Shown here in pieces: positions 15,957-24,316 of a DNA stretch of 64,000 bases. The translations under genes and the position numbers were made by a program. The first letter of the stretch is position 1. Each line of letters begins with the position of its first letter. The notes beneath the pieces were generated by a model. It saw nothing but the letters and a program-made list of their open reading frames with translations, did no database searches and had not been told where the DNA came from. This DNA is from Ruminococcaceae bacterium FB2012 (GTDB lineage: Bacteria; Bacillota; Clostridia; Oscillospirales; Ruminococcaceae): contig FMXS01000004.1 of assembly GCA_900104495.1 (NCBI GenBank), positions 186,001 through 250,000 on the forward strand, in the 5' to 3' direction.

Positions 15957-17061
15957 CAATTCGGCCTCGTCCTTCCCGAAGCCGTTAAGCGTCAGAAACG
16001 CTGTGGCGGCGGCAGTCACCAGATACGGCGGCAATCCCGGAAGGAGCGGCCACCGCATATCTATGCAGGCCGCAGAGAAGGTTTTTGAGGCAAGAGAGGC
16101 CGCGGCCGCATTTTTCGGCGCCGAGACCGAAAATGTGGCCTTTACCGCCAATGCCACTTTTGCTCTCAATATGGCTATAAAGGGCATAATGCAGTACGGC
16201 GGGCATATCATTATTTCGGGCTACGAGCATAACGCTGTCTCGCGGCCTGTTTATGCACTCTCTCAAAGCAGGGGAGTCCGCTTTTCCGTGGCGGATGTGG
16301 ATGCCGACGACGATGTGACGGTGAAGAATTTCGAGTCGCTTATCGCCCGTGATACCAAGTGCATCTGCTGCACCGCAGCCTCAAATGTAACCGGGCGTAT
16401 CCTGCCTTACCGCAGGATCGCGGAGCTTTGCGCCCGCAGAGGGATATGCTTTATCGGCGACTGCTCTCAGGCTGCCGGACTCTTGGATATAAAGCTTTCG
16501 GACGGCTTCGATTTCATCTGCACCTCGGGACAGAAGGCGCTTTACGGTCCCTCGGGCACCGGCCTGCTGATAACGAACGGCCGCTATCCGCTCTCAACGA
16601 TCATCGAGGGCGGCACCGGGACCAATTCCGCAATGCTGGAGCAGCCCGCCGAGATGCCCGAACGCCTTGAAAGCGGCACCCTCAACACCGTCGGTATCAT
16701 CGGGCTGCGGGAGGGTATACGTTTTGTTTCGGAAAAGACTCCCTCCGCGATACTTGCCCACGAACATCGACTCTGCGACCGGCTGATCTCCCGGCTGTCA
16801 AGGAGCAGCAGGATCAAGATATTCCGTATGGAAGCGAAATATGTTCCGATCGTTGCTTTCAATGTCGGAGAACTTAATTCCCACGTCGTATCGACGATGC
16901 TTTCCGAAAAGGGCTTTGCCCTCCGTGGAGGCCTTCACTGCGCTGCTTTGGCGCACAACAGCCTCGGGACGCTCTCACAAGGAGCGGTTCGCTTTTCACC
17001 GTCGGTGTTCAATACTTCGGCACAGGTGGATATGCTTGCCGATGCAGTTCTCTCGCTTTAA
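15943..17061 (+). CDS. Class V aminotransferase, cysteine desulfurase-like
   Basis: A 372-residue PLP enzyme. The ATG at 15943 is chosen because the product begins MINFDNSASSFPKP, matching the family start MIYFDNAAT, whereas the earlier in-frame ATG at 15928 lies within a hairpin arm. PLP features: the strand FIGDCSQAAG with the conserved Asp/Gln, and the Schiff-base lysine in CTSGQKALYGPSGTG. The C-terminal RGGLHCAALAH carries the sulfur-accepting Cys loop typical of this group. Likely removes sulfur (or selenium) from cysteine, perhaps handing it to the DUF3343 protein upstream. Ends at a strong terminator. Confidence 0.85.
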   Translation: MINFDNSASSFPKPLSVRNAVAAAVTRYGGNPGRSGHRISMQAAEKVFEAREAAAAFFGAETENVAFTANATFALNMAIKGIMQYGGHIIISGYEHNAVSRPVYALSQSRGVRFSVADVDADDDVTVKNFESLIARDTKCICCTAASNVTGRILPYRRIAELCARRGICFIGDCSQAAGLLDIKLSDGFDFICTSGQKALYGPSGTGLLITNGRYPLSTIIEGGTGTNSAMLEQPAEMPERLESGTLNTVGIIGLREGIRFVSEKTPSAILAHEHRLCDRLISRLSRSSRIKIFRMEAKYVPIVAFNVGELNSHVVSTMLSEKGFALRGGLHCAALAHNSLGTLSQGAVRFSPSVFNTSAQVDMLADAVLSL

Positions 17062-17064
17062 ACA

Positions 17065-17092
17065 AAACCTCCGCCCGGCGCGGAGGTTTTTT
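17065..17092 (+). terminator. Intrinsic terminator
   Basis: AAAACCTCCGC pairs with GCGGAGGTTTT followed by further Ts, directly after the aminotransferase stop. Confidence 0.9.
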
Positions 17093-17124
17093 CTTTATAT
17101 TAATAAAAAAATCTCTCTGAACTA

Positions 17125-17153
17125 TTGCACATTTAAAAAAAGTATGTTACAAT
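17125..17153 (+). promoter_or_regulatory. Promoter of the cdaA operon
   Basis: TTGCAC (17125-17130), 17-base spacer, TACAAT (17148-17153), 59 bases before the cdaA start. Confidence 0.65.
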
Positions 17154-17212
17154 ATTTATAAGTGTATTCATTACAGTGCGCTGTATGCGTATTCTAAAGG
17201 AGGGATGAAGCC

Positions 17213-18091
17213 GTGTCGGTAATAACTGATGCTTTACTGTCGATACTTAATGTGTTCAAATCGATAAGAATAGCTGATATTATTGATATTCTTATACTCT
17301 CCTTCCTTATCTTCCACGGCATCAAACTTATCAGAGAAACAAGAGCTCAGCAGCTCGTTAAGGGTATTTTGCTGCTTATCGCATTCTATCTGATCTCAGT
17401 GTTCCTGAATCTCCAGACCATGAAGTATCTGCTGAAGCTCTGCTTCCAATGGGGCTTCCTGGCTATCATTATCCTTTTCCAGCCGGAACTGCGAAGGATA
17501 CTTGAGAAAATGGGACGTGCAAAACTCACCAAGTTTGCCCTCTTCGCGGGCAACGAGGACGAAGAGGAGATCAACCGGATCAGAAACTGCATAGATGCTG
17601 TGTGCGAGGCATCCTCAGACCTTTCCTCCACCTGCACGGGTGCGCTTATAATCTTCGAGAGAAAAACCAAGCTCGGTGAACAGATCGCTACGGGAACAGT
17701 TCTTAACTGTACTCCCTCTGCTGCGATATTCGGAAATATCTTTTTCCCGAATACGCCGCTGCATGACGGTGCTGTGGTCATTCGTGACGGTATGATCCTT
17801 GCCGCAGGATGTTTCCTGCCCAAGCCCCAGAAGGAGGAACTTATCGCCAAGCAGCTGGGCTCACGTCACCGGGCCGCAATAGGCATGAGCGAAAACTCCG
17901 ACGCCATTGTCATAGTCGTTTCCGAGGAGACAGGTACGATCTCTGTAGCCGAGAACGGCGAGCTTACGAGGGGCTTCAACCGTGACAGCCTCAGAAAAAT
18001 GCTTATGGGCAGGATGCTGCCCGAACAGGTGGAGCATCCCGAAAAGGAAGGCACGTTTGCGGGGAGGATGATATCCAAATGGAAAAAGTAA
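17213..18091 (+). CDS. cdaA: Membrane diadenylate cyclase CdaA
   Basis: A 292-residue enzyme making the essential messenger c-di-AMP from two ATP. Three hydrophobic helices lie in the first 90 residues, followed by the DAC catalytic domain with the DGA motif (LHDGAVVIRDG) and RHR motif (LGSRHRAAIG). c-di-AMP controls potassium, osmotic balance and wall homeostasis. GTG start, with AAAGGAGGG 11 bases upstream. The downstream cdaR gene overlaps by 13 bases, as in most Firmicutes. The glmM gene that often comes third is not here. Confidence 0.95.
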   Translation: MSVITDALLSILNVFKSIRIADIIDILILSFLIFHGIKLIRETRAQQLVKGILLLIAFYLISVFLNLQTMKYLLKLCFQWGFLAIIILFQPELRRILEKMGRAKLTKFALFAGNEDEEEINRIRNCIDAVCEASSDLSSTCTGALIIFERKTKLGEQIATGTVLNCTPSAAIFGNIFFPNTPLHDGAVVIRDGMILAAGCFLPKPQKEELIAKQLGSRHRAAIGMSENSDAIVIVVSEETGTISVAENGELTRGFNRDSLRKMLMGRMLPEQVEHPEKEGTFAGRMISKWKK

Positions 18092-19422
18092 AGAAAAACC
18101 GAACATCCCTGCTTGCTACTGACCTCGGGCTTCGCATCGTTGCGATAATCATCGCTGTAATAATCTGGCTATTCCTGTCTATCACGGAGTATCCGACGAT
18201 CTTCAAGACGATCACGAATGTCCCCGTTGTATTTTCGATAGAAGGCACCGCTGCTGCTGAAAAGGGCCTGCAGGCTTTGGGCTCTAAGGACTGGACCGTT
18301 GATGTGGAGATCAAGGGTATGAACTACGAGATCGGCAGCTACGGCGTCAACGACCTTGTTGCTACGGTCGATACCAGCACCGTTACAAAGGAAGGCGTCT
18401 ATTCGCTGGAGATCAATGTTAAATCGACTCACAGTTCCGATACCGTTAATATCGTTTCGGTATCTCCCGATACGGTGGAGGTCAATTTCGTTCATATCGG
18501 CACTGATGTGTTCGATATAACAGCCAGCGCTCCGAATATCAGCGCAGAGCAGGGCATGATGCTCCGCAGTCCCGTGGTCTCGCCTTCAAAGGTTACAGTT
18601 GAAGGCGCCGAAAGCGATCTTTCAAAGATCAAGCGCGTTGAGGCAGTGGTCGATGCCGAATCCGTCCTTTCAGAGGCGGCTTCAATGACTACCGATAAGG
18701 TAGTATTTTACGACGAGAACGGTTCCGTCCTTGACGGCAGCAAGTATACACTTGTAGATGCCGGCAAATTTGATGTGTCCTTTGATGTATATAAGAAGAA
18801 GACAGTAAACTTGACAGTCGGATTCAAGGATGTCCCGACAGGTTTCAATACAGCTTCGATACCGTATACCCTTTCCGAGACATCGGTGAATGTCATCACG
18901 CCCAAGCTTGATGACGTCAGCGAGCAGACTATTTCCCTCGGAATGATCTCCCTTTCCGAAATAGACGAGGGCAAGAGCTTCACATTTGACGTTAATCAGA
19001 AGCTCCAGTCCGGTGAGATCAATCAGAGCGGCGTAGATACCGTGACTATGACCTTCGATTTTGAGACAAAGAAGTACGCAAAGAAAGAGTTTACGATACC
19101 TTCTTCGTCCATAAAGATAATCAATCCGCCCGCGGGCAAGAATATCAACGTGGAGACCAAGCAGATTCCCTCCGTTAAGTTCTTCGGACCCGAGACGGAT
19201 ATTAACGATCTCAAACTCTCGGGTATAACCGCAACTGTTGATCTTTCGGATATATCTACGGTTGGGACAGTAACCCACGCGGTCAAGATATATGCTGCTT
19301 CTTCAAACACCGTGTGGTGTTTGGGTACTCACGAGATACAGATAGATATCGAGGATAAAGCCGCTGCCGACAGCAGATCCGAGTCATCTGACGATTCCTC
19401 GTCATCATCAAAGGCGGACTGA
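18079..19422 (+). CDS. cdaR: CdaR/YbbR-domain regulator of CdaA
   Basis: A 447-residue protein with one N-terminal membrane helix (about residues 12-32) and an extracellular chain of repeated YbbR domains (for example VPVVFSIEGTAA, NVKSTHSSDTVNIVSVSPDTVEV, and later repeats to about residue 425). It ends in an acidic Ser/Asp-rich tail. CdaR binds and modulates CdaA at the membrane. GGGGAGG precedes the ATG within the end of cdaA. Four bases separate it from the FAD enzyme gene, so all three appear co-transcribed. Confidence 0.92.
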   Translation: MEKVKKNRTSLLATDLGLRIVAIIIAVIIWLFLSITEYPTIFKTITNVPVVFSIEGTAAAEKGLQALGSKDWTVDVEIKGMNYEIGSYGVNDLVATVDTSTVTKEGVYSLEINVKSTHSSDTVNIVSVSPDTVEVNFVHIGTDVFDITASAPNISAEQGMMLRSPVVSPSKVTVEGAESDLSKIKRVEAVVDAESVLSEAASMTTDKVVFYDENGSVLDGSKYTLVDAGKFDVSFDVYKKKTVNLTVGFKDVPTGFNTASIPYTLSETSVNVITPKLDDVSEQTISLGMISLSEIDEGKSFTFDVNQKLQSGEINQSGVDTVTMTFDFETKKYAKKEFTIPSSSIKIINPPAGKNINVETKQIPSVKFFGPETDINDLKLSGITATVDLSDISTVGTVTHAVKIYAASSNTVWCLGTHEIQIDIEDKAAADSRSESSDDSSSSSKAD

Positions 19423-19426
19423 TGCC

Positions 19427-21013
19427 ATGCCGATCATAATCAACAACATCTCTTCTCCTCCGGGAACTGAGGCTTCGGCGGTAATAAGCCGAGCGCTTGC
19501 TTCGGTGGGTCTTGCCGAAAAGGATGTCCTCAAAGCGGATATATATAAGTCCTCACTTGATGCCAGAAAACGCAGCGATATCCATTTTGTCCATTCGGTA
19601 TATGCCGAGCTTGCGGACACCTCAAAGGAGGAAAAGCTCTGCGGGAAATATGCTTCGGTAAACTATGCAGCTGAGTGTAAAGTTGAACCGCTTTACGGAG
19701 TTGAAAAGCCGGAGGGCCGAATAATCATTGCAGGTTTCGGTCCCGCAGGGATGTTCTGTGCACTTCTGCTGGCTGAGAACGGCTATTCGCCACTGGTGCT
19801 TGAAAGAGGCAGTGACGTTGACAGCCGTATTAAAGCCGTCAGCAACTACTGGCAAGGCGGCAAACTTGACGCAAGAAGCAATGTCCAGTTCGGAGAGGGC
19901 GGCGCCGGAACTTTTTCCGACGGAAAACTGACCACCCGCATAAAAGACCCCCTCTGCCGTTATGTACTGGAGCGTTTCGCTGAATTCGGCGCTCCGCAGG
20001 ATATACTGACTAAGGCTAAGCCGCATATAGGCACCGATAAGCTGCGGGGCATCGTAAAGTCCGTCAGAGAGCGCATCACAGCCCTCGGCGGAGAGATCAG
20101 ATTCAACACTCAGCTTACCGATATTGTCCCCGAGGGACCTAAGATAACTACTGTCACGTCTGACAGCTTGTCAATTGAATGCGCCGCTCTTGTTTTAGCC
20201 ACGGGGCATTCCGCAAGGGATACCTTTGAGATGCTGGCGCAGAGAAATGTTTTTCTGGAGCCCAAACCCTTTTCGGTAGGCGTTAGGATAGAGCATAAAC
20301 AGTCGGATGTTGATGAAAGTCTTTACGGCAAATATGCGGGGGACTCGCTGCTCCCGAAGGGCGAATATCAGCTTTCGGCACGAAGCCGTGAGGGCAGAGC
20401 CGTCTATACCTTCTGTATGTGTCCCGGAGGGACGGTGGTCCCTGCCGCATCCGAGCAGGAGACTGTCGTTACCAACGGTATGAGCGTGTACGCTCGCGAC
20501 GGTGAAAATGCCAATGCCGCCGTTGCCGTCGCGGTATCTCCGGATGATTTCGGCAGCGCTCCTCTTGACGGGATGTATTTTGCAAGAGAGCTTGAAAGAC
20601 GAGCTTACAGGCTCACAGACGGTATCCGCGCTCCGGCGGTGTCTGTCAGAGGGCTTTTTGAAGGGAAAGCGGAACTGTCGGACCGTATATCTCCGACTTA
20701 TGAAAGAGGCGTACAGGCTTGTGACTTTACACAACTGTTTCCGAGCTTTGTGACGGAGCATCTTAAATTCGGCCTTCACGATTTCGCAAGGAAGATGAAG
20801 TGCTTCGGCAGCGGTGACGCGATGCTCACGGCTCCCGAGACCCGGACAAGCTCGCCCGTCAGGGTCACAAGAGGCGAAAAAATGAATTCTCTGAGTTTTG
20901 ACAATCTTTTCCCTTGCGGAGAGGGTGCCGGTTACGCCGGAGGGATCATGTCCGCCGCTGTGGACGGCCTTCGGATAGCTTTGGAGATCATGAGCAGATT
21001 CTCGCCCGAATAA
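19427..21013 (+). CDS. FAD-dependent oxidoreductase, COG2509-like
   Basis: A 528-residue flavoprotein. An N-terminal domain of about 95 residues precedes a Rossmann FAD-binding motif IIIAGFGPAGMFCALLLAE near residue 100. Then follow NVQFGEGGAGTFSDGKL, a middle domain with LVLATGHSARDT, and a C-terminal FPCGEGAGYAGGIMSAAVDG typical of HI0933/GidA-like flavoproteins. The exact reaction is unknown; the family is annotated as uncharacterised FAD-dependent dehydrogenases. Its tight linkage to cdaA-cdaR suggests shared transcription; functional coupling is only a guess. Confidence 0.88.
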   Translation: MPIIINNISSPPGTEASAVISRALASVGLAEKDVLKADIYKSSLDARKRSDIHFVHSVYAELADTSKEEKLCGKYASVNYAAECKVEPLYGVEKPEGRIIIAGFGPAGMFCALLLAENGYSPLVLERGSDVDSRIKAVSNYWQGGKLDARSNVQFGEGGAGTFSDGKLTTRIKDPLCRYVLERFAEFGAPQDILTKAKPHIGTDKLRGIVKSVRERITALGGEIRFNTQLTDIVPEGPKITTVTSDSLSIECAALVLATGHSARDTFEMLAQRNVFLEPKPFSVGVRIEHKQSDVDESLYGKYAGDSLLPKGEYQLSARSREGRAVYTFCMCPGGTVVPAASEQETVVTNGMSVYARDGENANAAVAVAVSPDDFGSAPLDGMYFARELERRAYRLTDGIRAPAVSVRGLFEGKAELSDRISPTYERGVQACDFTQLFPSFVTEHLKFGLHDFARKMKCFGSGDAMLTAPETRTSSPVRVTRGEKMNSLSFDNLFPCGEGAGYAGGIMSAAVDGLRIALEIMSRFSPE

Positions 21014-21030
21014 TTTTTTGCATTGATGAC

Positions 21031-21225
21031 AGCGCCCTGCCCGGCCTTATACAGCGGCAGACGGGCAGAGCCGCTTTTAAATGACCGTAAAACGGAATGC
21101 TTGTACCCCCGGGCAAATTGCCCTTGGGATGATCTGCGGCATAGAATATATCAGCGGGAGCGTGAGCAGCCTGCCGCGGAGGTGACTGTCCGGACAGTCC
21201 TCAGAAAAGCTTTCGCAGGGCGGCT
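21031..21225 (+). ncRNA. Candidate structured RNA (6S-like layout)
   Basis: About 290 bases between two genes lack a credible CDS but contain nested pairings. An outer stem joins GCCCTGC (21034-21040) and GCAGGGC (21215-21221). An inner stem joins GCGGCAG (21054-21060) and CTGCCGC (21171-21177). A local hairpin GACTGTC/GACAGTC (around 21184-21199) sits on the 3' side of the bubble. An apical GGGC/GCCC hairpin lies around 21111-21124. A rod with a bubble and a 3'-side hairpin resembles 6S RNA, but no conserved 6S sequence was recognised. It could instead be a leader of the downstream gene. Confidence 0.35.
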
Positions 21226-21252
21226 CTTCACTTACCCGATGATATAGATCAT

Positions 21253-21281
21253 GTCCGCAGTCTGCAATGCTTTCTGCGGAC
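21253..21281 (+). terminator. Hairpin before the membrane-protein gene
   Basis: GTCCGCAG (21253-21260) pairs perfectly with CTGCGGAC (21274-21281), followed by TTAATGTTTT. It may end the candidate RNA upstream or act as a leader hairpin before the ribosome site at 21291. Confidence 0.45.
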
Positions 21282-21307
21282 TTAATGTTTTCGGAGGTCC
21301 ATTTTCT

Positions 21308-22021
21308 ATGGATTATATCTCGGATCCCCTGCCTTCGGTGGTGAGCAGGCCGGAAAAGCTCAGAAACGGGCTTGTCTGGTATGCCGCCGTTCTTCCGGGA
21401 ATGGGGCTGTTTCTTGAAAGATTTGCGCTGAACAAATATCTCGGCTTTCTTGTGTGGGGTCTTATCCTTATAGTCAGGCCTCTTTGCTGCCTGGCCGATA
21501 TCCGTATGCTGAATAAGCGCGGGATCATGTCCTGCAGCGGCTGGTTCGCCCTTGTCCCCACGGTCTATCTGTTCAAGCGGTGCTTGAAACTCAGACAAAA
21601 CACGGCTATCGCAGTGGTATGTCTTATCTGTCTGTCCTACGGGATAATAGGCAACGGCTTCGTTTCGGGGATGTTTGTTGATGACGAGCGGATAATGAAC
21701 GCCGTCCGTAACGAGAGCATCACTTCCGTCACGGAACTTAAAGGTGAAAAGGTCAGCGGTTCGCTGGCGGAGGCCATTGAATCTTCTCTTGACCGTCCGG
21801 AATGGACTGTTACCGCCAACGGAGACGTCCGCACGGTCACGGTCAGCGGCAAGACAAAGAGCGGCGGTGAGCAGGTAAGCCTTGTTTTCAAGGTGACCTA
21901 CGACGGTTATACCTATACCGAGTTTAAACTTGAAAAGGTCCTCAGAGATAACTCTGAGCTTGAAGGTGACGATAGGAAAGAGCTTCTGAAAGCTCTTTTA
22001 ATATCAAATCCCGACGGTTGA
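21308..22021 (+). CDS. Membrane protein of unknown function
   Basis: A 237-residue protein. The ATG at 21308 is preferred because CGGAGGTCC lies about 8 bases upstream, whereas the longer reading frame begins inside the 21253 hairpin. Hydrophobic segments fall near residues 19-37, 40-60, 73-90 and 98-122, followed by an extracytoplasmic-type C-terminal domain of about 110 residues with TVTANGDVRTVTVSGKTKSGG and a beta-rich pattern. No enzyme motif seen. The last codons overlap the -35 of the next promoter. Function unknown. Confidence 0.75.
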   Translation: MDYISDPLPSVVSRPEKLRNGLVWYAAVLPGMGLFLERFALNKYLGFLVWGLILIVRPLCCLADIRMLNKRGIMSCSGWFALVPTVYLFKRCLKLRQNTAIAVVCLICLSYGIIGNGFVSGMFVDDERIMNAVRNESITSVTELKGEKVSGSLAEAIESSLDRPEWTVTANGDVRTVTVSGKTKSGGEQVSLVFKVTYDGYTYTEFKLEKVLRDNSELEGDDRKELLKALLISNPDG

Positions 22022-22046
22022 CATTTTCCCGCCGGGATGATATAAT
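22018..22046 (+). promoter_or_regulatory. Perfect consensus promoter of the DUF5685/J-domain operon
   Basis: TTGACA (22018-22023), 17-base spacer, TATAAT (22041-22046). The -35 overlaps the stop codon of the preceding gene. Confidence 0.85.
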
Positions 22047-22178
22047 AGCAATGTGTTTATTTTATTAAACGAAGTTAGATTATTGATATAGAACGCCGGC
22101 AGATGCTTAAATATTTGCATATTTGTGCGGAAATGTCAGAGGTTTGCTGTAAATCAGCAGAGACGGCAGGTGAGAACT

Positions 22179-23075
22179 TTGTTTGGATATGTCAGACCCT
22201 ATAAGCCGTTTATGCGCGTTTACGAGTATGAAGTTTACAGAAGCGTCTACTGCGGAGTCTGCAAGAGCATAGCGCGGGAGTTCGGTGAGCTGCCAAGGTT
22301 TACTTTGAGCTATGACCTTGCATTTCTGGCGCTTATGGATATGTCCGTCCACGGTATCAGATTTGAGGCTGAACAGCAGCGATGCATCGCTCACCCGCTT
22401 GTAAAGCGTAACTGCGCCGTCTGTACCGAAGGGCTCGAGTATGCCGCCTATGCTTCGATAATACTGCTGTTCCACAAACTGAACGATGACAAGTCCGACG
22501 GCAGGGGCGTGAAAAAGCTCGTTTCGTCAGCGGGGATACCCTTTATAACAAGCGCGTATATCAAAGCGAGGAAAAAATATCCAAGTCTTGCCGCTAAGGT
22601 CGAAAAGCAGATGCGCGCACAGGCAGAGCTCGAAAAGGAACGCTGTCCGAGTATTGACCGCGCCTGCGAACCTACCGCGCGGATAATGCAGGCGGTGTTT
22701 TTCGAACTCGGCGAGGACGCCGTCCAGAAAAAACGGCTCGGCAGTTTCGGATATTTCCTCGGCAGGTTCATATATCTTACCGATGCCCTTGACGATCTTC
22801 GCGGTGATGCTCTGAAAGGAAGATATAACCCATTGCTTTGCCGTTCGGGTCTTGATAAGCTCTCGGACGAGGATTTCAAAAGGATAGCCGACAGTACGGT
22901 GTTCAGCGTGAATATGTCCCTGGGACTGCTGGCCGACGCATACTGCAAATGCAATATAGTAAATTACAGGCCGATCTTGGACAATATCATCTATCTCGGT
23001 CTGAAAAATGTTTTTAAACAGGTGAGAGAAGAAACTTTTCATAAAAGGAACAAGGAAAGGATTGAATTTAAATGA
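22179..23075 (+). CDS. DUF5685-family protein
   Basis: A 298-residue protein. TTG at 22179 is chosen because CAGGTGAG lies upstream at the right distance and the product then begins with the family's typical MFGYVRPYKP. Conserved features include the CGVCK motif in YRSVYCGVCKSIAREFG, TLSYDLAFLALMDM, and a second Cys group CIAHPLVKRNCAVC, which suggests metal binding. The family is widespread in Clostridia and often sits beside a J-domain gene, as here (ATGA overlap with the next start). Function is not established. A leader of about 125 bases precedes it, holding only a small TGCTG/CAGCA hairpin. Confidence 0.85.
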   Translation: MFGYVRPYKPFMRVYEYEVYRSVYCGVCKSIAREFGELPRFTLSYDLAFLALMDMSVHGIRFEAEQQRCIAHPLVKRNCAVCTEGLEYAAYASIILLFHKLNDDKSDGRGVKKLVSSAGIPFITSAYIKARKKYPSLAAKVEKQMRAQAELEKERCPSIDRACEPTARIMQAVFFELGEDAVQKKRLGSFGYFLGRFIYLTDALDDLRGDALKGRYNPLLCRSGLDKLSDEDFKRIADSTVFSVNMSLGLLADAYCKCNIVNYRPILDNIIYLGLKNVFKQVREETFHKRNKERIEFK

Positions 23076-23761
23076 ATGATCCGTACAAGGTACTTGGTGT
23101 TTCAAGGAATGCCTCCGAGGAGGAGATCAAGGCGGCATACAAGGCGCTGGTAAAGAAATATCATCCCGACCAGTATCAAGGTAATCCACTAGCTGAATTT
23201 GCTGAGGAAAAAATGGCCGAGATCAATTCCGCCTACGATGCTGTCATCGAAGAAAGAAGAAACGGCGGAAGTACATACAGCTATGGAAATAACGGCTATT
23301 CAAGCGGTTATAACAGCGGCACCAACGGTTATAACAGCGGCAGCAGCGATTATAACGGCGGAAATGCCGGCGGATCTTACGGCGGCGTTGATTATATGAA
23401 TATCAGAAGGATGATCTCCTCGGGCAACGTGACTCAAGCAGATCAGATCCTTGATACCGTTCCCGTCGAAAGCAGAAACGGTGAGTGGTTCTTCCTTAAA
23501 GGCAATATTGCTTATTCCCGGGGCTGGCTCGAAGAGGCATACAACTATTTCGGAGAAGCTTGCCGGCTTGAACCCGGCAACAATGAATACAATGCCGCTT
23601 TCAGCCGCATGAATCAGCAGGGCGGAGGTTATATGCAGGGAGGAAACCAGTATACCACCCGCAATGCAGGCAACAGCGATGCCTGCGACTGCATTTCTAC
23701 CCTCTGTATCGCAGACTGCTGCTGCGAGTGCATGGGCGGAGACCTTGTTCCATGTTTCTGA
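23072..23761 (+). CDS. J-domain protein with Gly/Asn/Tyr-rich linker, TPR-like region and Cys-rich tail
   Basis: A 229-residue protein. Residues 1-65 form a J domain (DPYKVLGVSRNASEEEIKAAY, then the HPD motif in KKYHPDQY) that would stimulate an Hsp70 such as DnaK. Residues about 68-105 are a low-complexity Gly/Asn/Ser/Tyr repeat (YNSG-type units). Residues about 110-180 look like a single TPR-type helical unit (GEWFFLKGNIAYSRGWLEEAYNYFGEACRLEPGN). The tail holds clustered cysteines (CDCISTLCIADCCCECMGGD), possibly a metal site. It lacks the zinc fingers of true DnaJ. Coupled to the DUF5685 gene by ATGA overlap. Confidence 0.88.
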   Translation: MNDPYKVLGVSRNASEEEIKAAYKALVKKYHPDQYQGNPLAEFAEEKMAEINSAYDAVIEERRNGGSTYSYGNNGYSSGYNSGTNGYNSGSSDYNGGNAGGSYGGVDYMNIRRMISSGNVTQADQILDTVPVESRNGEWFFLKGNIAYSRGWLEEAYNYFGEACRLEPGNNEYNAAFSRMNQQGGGYMQGGNQYTTRNAGNSDACDCISTLCIADCCCECMGGDLVPCF

Positions 23762-23773
23762 CAGCTTAGGGTC

Positions 23774-24316
23774 ATGAATAACAAGATCGCTTTTAAGATC
23801 GCTCTCGGCGGAGTTATCAGCGCACTTTGTCTGATGTTCATGTTCTGCTCGGGACTGTTCCCGATGTTTGACTATACTATCCCCACATTTGCCGGGTTCC
23901 TTATGGTCATAATGATCGTGGAGACAAGTGCGGTATGGGCCTTCACGACATATGTTGCGGTGAGCTTTCTTGCACTGCTGATAACTCCGAATCTGCAGTG
24001 TTCGCTGCTTTTTGTGATCTTCATGGGGTATTACCCGATACTCAAGTATTACCTTGACAAGCTGAAAAACAGAGTTCTGGCCTGGGTAATAAAGTTTGCT
24101 GTGTTTAATGCCGCAGTCTTGCTTTTCTATTATTTGTTCCAGTTCGTCTTTATGACAGAGGATCTGCTTGAAGGCATGGAGAGATTCGGCGAATATGCAA
24201 AGATCATCCTGCTGGCGGGAGCAAACCTTTTTTTTATACTGTATGATCATCTTGTAGGTCAGCTGACGAATATATATGTCAACTGGTTCAGAAAACGGAT
24301 ATTGAAAAGAAAATGA
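23774..24316 (+). CDS. Integral membrane protein of unknown function, ECF S-component-like in size
   Basis: A 180-residue protein with about five hydrophobic helices (for example LGGVISALCLMFMFCSGLFP and VWAFTTYVAVSFLALLI) and a basic C-terminus (FRKRILKRK). Its length, the N-terminal FKIALGGVISALC and the spacing of the helices recall S components of ECF vitamin transporters, but no substrate signature is visible. The stop overlaps the next start (ATGA). Weakly supported family; clearly a real membrane protein. Confidence 0.75.
   Translation: MNNKIAFKIALGGVISALCLMFMFCSGLFPMFDYTIPTFAGFLMVIMIVETSAVWAFTTYVAVSFLALLITPNLQCSLLFVIFMGYYPILKYYLDKLKNRVLAWVIKFAVFNAAVLLFYYLFQFVFMTEDLLEGMERFGEYAKIILLAGANLFFILYDHLVGQLTNIYVNWFRKRILKRK

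Noticed and set aside
21023..21247. 74-codon plus-strand frame before the 21.3-kb membrane gene
   Set aside because: Arg/Pro-rich composition, no ribosome site and complete overlap with nested RNA stems; a structured RNA explains the region better.
23280..23390. Repeated AACGGCTATAACAGCGG-like units, possible CRISPR or tandem repeat
   Set aside because: The units are in frame and encode the Gly/Asn/Ser/Tyr linker of the J-domain protein; no spacer pattern.
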